Shown here piece by piece: positions 52,253 through 56,594 of a stretch of DNA of 56,594 nt. The notes under the pieces were generated by a model that worked only from the letters and a program-made list of their open reading frames with translations, made no database searches and was not told the DNA's origin. Position numbers and translations under genes: made by a program. Position 1 is the stretch's first letter. The number at the start of each line of letters is the position of its first letter. The stretch is from an uncultured Eubacteriales bacterium (GTDB taxonomy: Bacteria; Bacillota; Clostridia; Oscillospirales; CAG-382), in contig CAKSOW010000014.1 in NCBI GenBank assembly GCA_934479825.1, positions 1 through 56,594 on the forward strand. The letters are read 5' to 3'.

Positions 52253-54871
52253 TTAAAGCTTTGCTAACATGTCCTTTACATTTTCAAGAAGTTCCGTGTA
52301 CTTGGCCAGCTTGCCGCGCTCGGCTTCTACCACAGCGGCCGGAGCCTTATCGGTAAACGAAGCGTTGGAAAGCTTCCCTTTGACGCGTGCAATTTCTTTT
52401 TCAGCGTTTTCCTTTTCCTTTTCCAATCTGGCGCGTTCCTTTTCAAGATCAACAATCTCCGCCATGGGAATGTACATTTTCGCACCCTCGGAAACAATGC
52501 TGACACTGCCGTCAGCGTCATAGGAATCTACCAGAAGCACTTCGCTTGCGGAGGCAAGTTTCGTGAAGAAAACCGCTGTGTCGGCATTGAAACTGTCGGC
52601 ATAATCGGAAACGACATATAACTTGGCTTTTTTGGACGGCGGAACATTCATCTGTGCACGCACGTTGCGGACGGCGCGGATAGCGCTTATGACGCGTTCC
52701 ATCGCGTCGCACTCAGCGTTATAATTCAACTTCTCGTCGTATTCCGGCCATTCGGCGACAATAAGCGGTTTGTCAAAGCCGAGGTGCGACCAGATGCATT
52801 CGGTGATGAACGGCATGAACGGGTGAAGCAGCTTTAATGTGCCGCTGAGCACATACAAAAGCACGCTTTGCGCGTTTTTGCACGATTCGGTGTCCTTTTC
52901 AAACAAACGAGGCTTGACAAGCTCGATATACCAGTCGCAGAGCACATCCCAGACAAATTCGTAGAGCTTTGCCGAAGCGACGCCCAATTCAAATTTATCG
53001 AGATTAGCCGTAATTTCTGCAACTGCCGTGTTGAACTTGGACAGGATCCACTTGTCCTCCAAACCGAGTTTTTCGGGAATGACGGGTTTTGTGTCGTCGT
53101 CCAGATTCATGAGCATGAAACGCGAAGCATTCCATATCTTGTTGGCAAAGTTGCCGGAGGCCTCCACCTTTTTGTCGGAGTAACGCATGTCGTTTCCGGG
53201 GGAATTGCCGGTAACAAGCGTAAAGCGCAAAGCGTCGGCGCCATATTTGGCGATGACTTCAAGCGGATCGACACCGTTGCCCAAGGATTTGGACATTTTG
53301 CGTCCCTGTTCGTCGCGTACCAATCCGTGAATGAGAACCGTGTTGAACGGCGCTTTGCCGGTATGCTCCAAACCTGAGAAGATCATGCGCGATACCCAGA
53401 ACGTGATGATGTCGTAGCCGGTGACAAGAGTGGAAGTCGGGTAATAGTATTCAAGATCCTTGGTCTTTTCCGGCCAACCGAGCGTAGAGAACGGCCAAAG
53501 TGCCGAGGAGAACCAAGTGTCAAGCACATCCTCATCCTGACGCATGGGCGCGCCGCACTTCGGGCAAACCGACACGTCGGTCTTGGAGACAACGGTCTCG
53601 CCGCAGGCGTCGCAGTAGAATGCCGGAATACGGTGTCCCCACCAGAGCTGACGGGAAATGCACCAGTCGTGGATGTTTTCCATCCAGTTGAAATATTTTT
53701 TGGATTGATTTTCCGGAACAAAACGAATCGTGCCGTCGCGTACCACGTCAATGGCAGGTCCGGCAAGCGGAGCCATCTTGACAAACCATTGATCGGAAAT
53801 GAGCGGTTCGACCGTTGTGCCGCAGCGGTAGCAAACACCGACATTGTGCACGGTCGGTTCAACCTTGACAAGCGCACCCATTTCATCGAGTTCCTTTACC
53901 ACCGCGTCGCGCGCCGCGTAACGGTCCATGCCGGCAAACTTGCCGCATACATCGTTTAAAGTGGCGTCGTCGTTCATGACGTTGATCTGTTCAAGATTAT
54001 GGCGTTCGCCCACCAAAAAGTCGTTCGGGTCGTGCGCCGGAGTGATCTTCACACAGCCGGTTCCTTTTTCCATGTCGGCATATTCGTCGGTAAGGATCGG
54101 AATTTCGCGGTTTACAAACGGAACCACTACTTTTTTGCCGACCAAATGCGCATAGCGTTCATCAGCCGGATTGACGGCGACTGCCGTATCTCCGAACAGT
54201 GTTTCGGGGCGGGTGGTTGCAACGATTACATATTCATCGCTGTCTTTGACAAAGTATTTGATATGCCAATACGAACCGGGTGTTTCGGGGTTATCCACCT
54301 CGGCGTCAGACAAAGCCGTCTTGCAGTGCGGACACCAGTTGGCAATGCGATGACCGCGGTAAATGAGACCTTTTTCGTATAACGAAACAAAGACTTCACG
54401 CACGGCTTTCGAGCAGCCCTCATCCATGGTAAAGCGTTCGCGCGTCCAATCGCAGGAACAGCCGAGCTTCTTTAACTGATTGATGATGCGCGAGCCGTAT
54501 TTATTTTTCCAATCCCAGACGCGTTCCAAGAACTTTTCGCGGCCGAGGTCGTAGCGCGTCAGATTTTCGTTGACGCGTAAGTTTTCTTCTACTTTAATCT
54601 GCGTAGCAATGCCGGCATGATCCGTGCCGGGAACCCAAAGGGCGTTGTAACCGCTCATGCGCTTGTAGCGGATTAGAATGTCCTGTAAGGTTTCGTCGAG
54701 CGCGTGACCCATGTGCAGTTGTCCGGTGACATTGGGCGGCGGAATGACAATGGTGTACGGCGGCTTCTTGTTTTCAGGCGACGGTGTAAAATAGCCGCCG
54801 TCGTTCCACATCTTATAAATATCGTCTTCGATAGCTGCCGGATTGTAGCTTTTTTCGAGTTCCTTCGGCAT
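52253..54871 (-). CDS. valS: Valyl-tRNA synthetase
   Basis: The 872-residue class I synthetase charges tRNA-Val. It has the HIGH motif (P-P-P-N-V-T-G-Q-L-H-M-G-H, residues about 39-51), a CP1 editing domain (about 190-350), a Cys-rich zinc-like patch (C-D-A-C…C-P-K-C-G), the KMSKS motif (G-R-K-M-S-K-S-L-G-N-G), the anticodon-binding helices (about 610-750) and the C-terminal coiled-coil arm with Lys/Glu-rich sequence (about 805-872). It starts 85 nt after the DUF1015 gene. Unlike many Firmicutes valS genes it has no T-box in front. Confidence 0.97.
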   Translation of the reverse strand: MPKELEKSYNPAAIEDDIYKMWNDGGYFTPSPENKKPPYTIVIPPPNVTGQLHMGHALDETLQDILIRYKRMSGYNALWVPGTDHAGIATQIKVEENLRVNENLTRYDLGREKFLERVWDWKNKYGSRIINQLKKLGCSCDWTRERFTMDEGCSKAVREVFVSLYEKGLIYRGHRIANWCPHCKTALSDAEVDNPETPGSYWHIKYFVKDSDEYVIVATTRPETLFGDTAVAVNPADERYAHLVGKKVVVPFVNREIPILTDEYADMEKGTGCVKITPAHDPNDFLVGERHNLEQINVMNDDATLNDVCGKFAGMDRYAARDAVVKELDEMGALVKVEPTVHNVGVCYRCGTTVEPLISDQWFVKMAPLAGPAIDVVRDGTIRFVPENQSKKYFNWMENIHDWCISRQLWWGHRIPAFYCDACGETVVSKTDVSVCPKCGAPMRQDEDVLDTWFSSALWPFSTLGWPEKTKDLEYYYPTSTLVTGYDIITFWVSRMIFSGLEHTGKAPFNTVLIHGLVRDEQGRKMSKSLGNGVDPLEVIAKYGADALRFTLVTGNSPGNDMRYSDKKVEASGNFANKIWNASRFMLMNLDDDTKPVIPEKLGLEDKWILSKFNTAVAEITANLDKFELGVASAKLYEFVWDVLCDWYIELVKPRLFEKDTESCKNAQSVLLYVLSGTLKLLHPFMPFITECIWSHLGFDKPLIVAEWPEYDEKLNYNAECDAMERVISAIRAVRNVRAQMNVPPSKKAKLYVVSDYADSFNADTAVFFTKLASASEVLLVDSYDADGSVSIVSEGAKMYIPMAEIVDLEKERARLEKEKENAEKEIARVKGKLSNASFTDKAPAAVVEAERGKLAKYTELLENVKDMLAKL

Positions 54872-54915
54872 GATGTCCCTTCTTTCGTGTATTCAGAGAA
54901 ATATGTTTTCCTCAA

Positions 54916-54921
54916 ATTATA
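54916..54921 (-). promoter_or_regulatory. Extended -10 promoter of valS
   Basis: TGCTATAAT on the minus strand has the TGn extension that can replace a -35 box; no good -35 is present. valS may also be read through from the DUF1015 gene, since no terminator lies between. Confidence 0.5.
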
Positions 54922-54956
54922 GCAATGTTATTTTCAAACGCGTTTTTGCGGCACGT

Positions 54957-56255
54957 TTATTTTATTTCATCGACCGGCACAAGCTCGTTCATGACAAGAC
55001 CGGTAATTAACTTGGGATAAAAATAGGTGGATTTCTGCGGCATTTTTTCTCCGGCCAACGCCACGTCCTTGATTTCGGAAACGGCGGTCGGATTGATAAG
55101 AAAGGCGCAGTTGTAACCATCTGTTCCGGAAAGGCGGATGGCTTCGTCCATGTCGCGCGTGTAGGAAAGATTGACCTGACGGGCCATGTTTTCCTTGTCG
55201 ATGCCGAACAGCTTTTCCAGAATGAGCGAATGCAGTACGGTGACGTCCAAATTCTTGTATGCGTCGGATTTGCCGGGATTTAGCGAATCAAGCGCCGCGC
55301 GTGGTGTTTCGTTCTCCTTTAAAATAAGCAGATAGAATTTCTGACCGGCACATAAAACATAGGCTTTCTTCGCGGCGTTTTGCGAAAGAGCCGAATCAAT
55401 ATCGCTTTGCGCTATTTCGGAAACATCGAAATACGCGCGGATCTTTTCCAGTGTGGCCGGTAAATCAAAATTTTCAAGTCCGTGTACCAGACGATGCGTC
55501 GGGAAAACCACAAGTCCCGGATTTTCCATATCAATTAACATCATAAGGACATAGTTGCCGGGATGCTCTTCACTTTGAATAACGCCGTCCTCTGTCAGTT
55601 TCTTTTTAAAATTCAAGGCTGTTTCATAGCGGTGATGACCGTCTGCGATAAAGAGCTGCTTTTTCTCAAAGGCCTTTTCAATTGCATCGGTTTCAGCGCT
55701 CTTTTCCAATTTCCACAGACGCTGAATGACGCCGTCGGGGGCAGTAAATTCAATTTCCGGCTTTCCGGCGGTAAGAGCAGCAATCTTTCCGGAGATCTCG
55801 TGCGATCCGTCGGTATACATCGAGTAAATCGGGCTGAAATTGCAATAGGTCGCGCTCATTAAGTTAAAACGGTCTGCTTTGGCTTTGGAAAGCGTTTCTT
55901 CATGCGGCAGAACCACATTTTCGGAAAATTCGCAGAGTTTGACGCGCGCAAAAACGCCTTTAATGCGGAAAGTTTTGCCATACGCTGTGAATTCTTCCTC
56001 ATATACATAAAAGCCGGGTGTCTTGTCGCAGGCAAGGACTCCGTTTTGGCGCATTTTTTTGTAAAGCACCGCCGCGTCTGCATAGGCATGTTCCCCGACA
56101 GGAAGTTCCAAGCGAATGATGTTGTTTTCGCTTTCCTTTATATATTCTTCGCGTGCGGCGGGTGAAACGATGTCGTAAGGCGGACAGACGTTTTTGGCGA
56201 TATCGCCGGCCTTATCGGTAAAACGAAGCGCCGGAAAAACTTTAACTGTTGCCAT
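54957..56255 (-). CDS. DUF1015-family protein
   Basis: The 432-residue soluble protein is a full-length DUF1015 member. The N terminus has the family's F-P-A-L-R-F…C-P-P-Y-D-I-V-S-P. The middle has L-P-H-E-E-T, I-A-D-G-H-H-R-Y-E-T-A and L-I-D-M-E-N-P-G-L-V-V-F-P-T-H-R. The conserved D-G-H-H-R-Y-E cluster looks like an active or metal site. The molecular function of the family is not settled. Leader AAGGAGAATCACCT is identical to that of the XRE gene. Promoter at 56329-56357; valS follows. Confidence 0.93.
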   Translation of the reverse strand: MATVKVFPALRFTDKAGDIAKNVCPPYDIVSPAAREEYIKESENNIIRLELPVGEHAYADAAVLYKKMRQNGVLACDKTPGFYVYEEEFTAYGKTFRIKGVFARVKLCEFSENVVLPHEETLSKAKADRFNLMSATYCNFSPIYSMYTDGSHEISGKIAALTAGKPEIEFTAPDGVIQRLWKLEKSAETDAIEKAFEKKQLFIADGHHRYETALNFKKKLTEDGVIQSEEHPGNYVLMMLIDMENPGLVVFPTHRLVHGLENFDLPATLEKIRAYFDVSEIAQSDIDSALSQNAAKKAYVLCAGQKFYLLILKENETPRAALDSLNPGKSDAYKNLDVTVLHSLILEKLFGIDKENMARQVNLSYTRDMDEAIRLSGTDGYNCAFLINPTAVSEIKDVALAGEKMPQKSTYFYPKLITGLVMNELVPVDEIK

Positions 56256-56328
56256 AGGTGATTCTCCTTATCGGTCAATGAGATTGTAAAGTTTATAAAC
56301 AGATATAAAAATAAATGATACAAAAATT

Positions 56329-56357
56329 ATTATACAACATATCTCTTTTATTTTCAA
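56329..56357 (-). promoter_or_regulatory. SigA promoter of the DUF1015 gene
   Basis: On the minus strand: TTGAAA (56357-56352), a 17-bp spacer and TATAAT (56334-56329). Confidence 0.75.
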
Positions 56358-56439
56358 GACTTTTTTGCAAGAAAAACACAGCAAAATCCGAATTTTGCAA
56401 CATCAGTCTCCGTTTTTGGGCAAATGTCTTTTATTTGTG

Positions 56440-56594
56440 ATGTTTTTCGATTCTCGAAAAGCAAGAAAGAGATGTTTTTTCTGTTACTTTTCATTTCTCG
56501 AAAAATAATGTAAAGAAACGTTTTTTCTGTTACTTTTTGCGGCGTGCAAAAAGTAACCAAAAACACGCCGAGGGCCTCTGCCCTCTGGACTCCC
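56440..56594 (+). repeat. Intergenic repeat block, cut by the window end
   Basis: Two GTTACTTTT units occur in a row (near 56482 and 56529). The second is the full palindrome GTTACTTTTTGC-GGCGT-GCAAAAAGTAAC (56529-56557), followed by the CGCCGAGGGC / CCCTCTGGACTCCC module up to the last base. Positions 56529-56594 match 5470-5405 (opposite strand) at 65 of 66 bases. No gene is visible from 56256 to the end. Confidence 0.85.

Noticed and set aside
54872..54956. T-box leader in front of valS
   Set aside because: The gap is only 85 nt and lacks the GGTGGNACCGCG core and a terminator.
1..56594. CRISPR arrays, tRNA or rRNA genes, insertion sequences, phage or integrase genes
   Set aside because: No regularly spaced direct repeats, no cloverleaf with a CCA-type end, and no transposase or recombinase motifs were found on reading both strands.

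Overview
The window looks like a chromosomal segment from a Gram-positive, anaerobic, probably gut-dwelling member of the Clostridia (Bacillota). The evidence is: S-layer homology (SLH) domains on secreted enzymes, a T-box riboswitch ahead of pheS, consensus SigA promoters, strong AAGGAG-type ribosome binding sites, a YtvI-like (sporulation-type) membrane protein, InlB-type repeats on surface proteins, and a large share of plant/host-glycan glycosidases. Genus cannot be fixed from sequence reading alone. I found no rRNA, tRNA, CRISPR array, transposase, integrase or phage gene.

Layout. 1-2.9 kb: a secreted InlB-repeat protein. 3.0-4.5 kb: an NSS-family sodium symporter. 4.5-5.65 kb: non-coding, packed with palindromic intergenic repeats. 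5.65-23.6 kb: a glycan locus. It holds two huge SLH-anchored GH99/WbsX-like proteins (one on each strand), a cytoplasmic GH78 alpha-L-rhamnosidase, a GH95 alpha-L-fucosidase with its AraC regulator, a second InlB-type surface protein, and a 41-residue acidic microprotein. 23.9-28.2 kb: carB/carA. 28.4-32.3 kb: a GH36 alpha-galactosidase with a DMT-type transporter and a divergent AraC regulator. 32.3-35.6 kb: a three-gene operon (YtvI-like protein, anchored protein of unknown function, GH63-like glycosidase). 35.8-38.7 kb: hom and an orphan solute-binding lipoprotein. 38.7-43.7 kb: pheS, a YitT-family gene and pheT behind a Phe T-box. 43.8-45.0 kb: an XRE regulator. 45.2-51.2 kb: two more surface proteins of the same C-terminal-domain family, one with a second microprotein and one with a frameshift. 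51.4-56.3 kb: a DeoR-type regulator, valS and a DUF1015 gene. The window ends inside another copy of the intergenic repeat.

How the parts fit. The GH78, GH95, GH36 and GH63-like enzymes have no signal peptide and should work on imported oligosaccharides in the cytoplasm. The two SLH-GH99-like proteins should sit on the cell wall and act on, or bind, the polymer outside. GH78 and one SLH-GH99-like gene share a near-identical 42-bp element just upstream of, and overlapping, their -35 boxes. The AraC gene between them is the obvious candidate regulator, so they look like one regulon.

The most unusual feature is a four-member family of secreted proteins (starting at 85, 21191, 47065 and 51220) with different N-terminal halves but the same uncharacterised C-terminal domain of about 150 residues. 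Two of them are followed, a few bases downstream, by a tiny acidic protein with a shared Met-Lys-Lys start and a D-I-L-x-x-S-G-D motif. One of these microproteins carries a run of nine C in its coding strand, which could switch it on and off by slippage.
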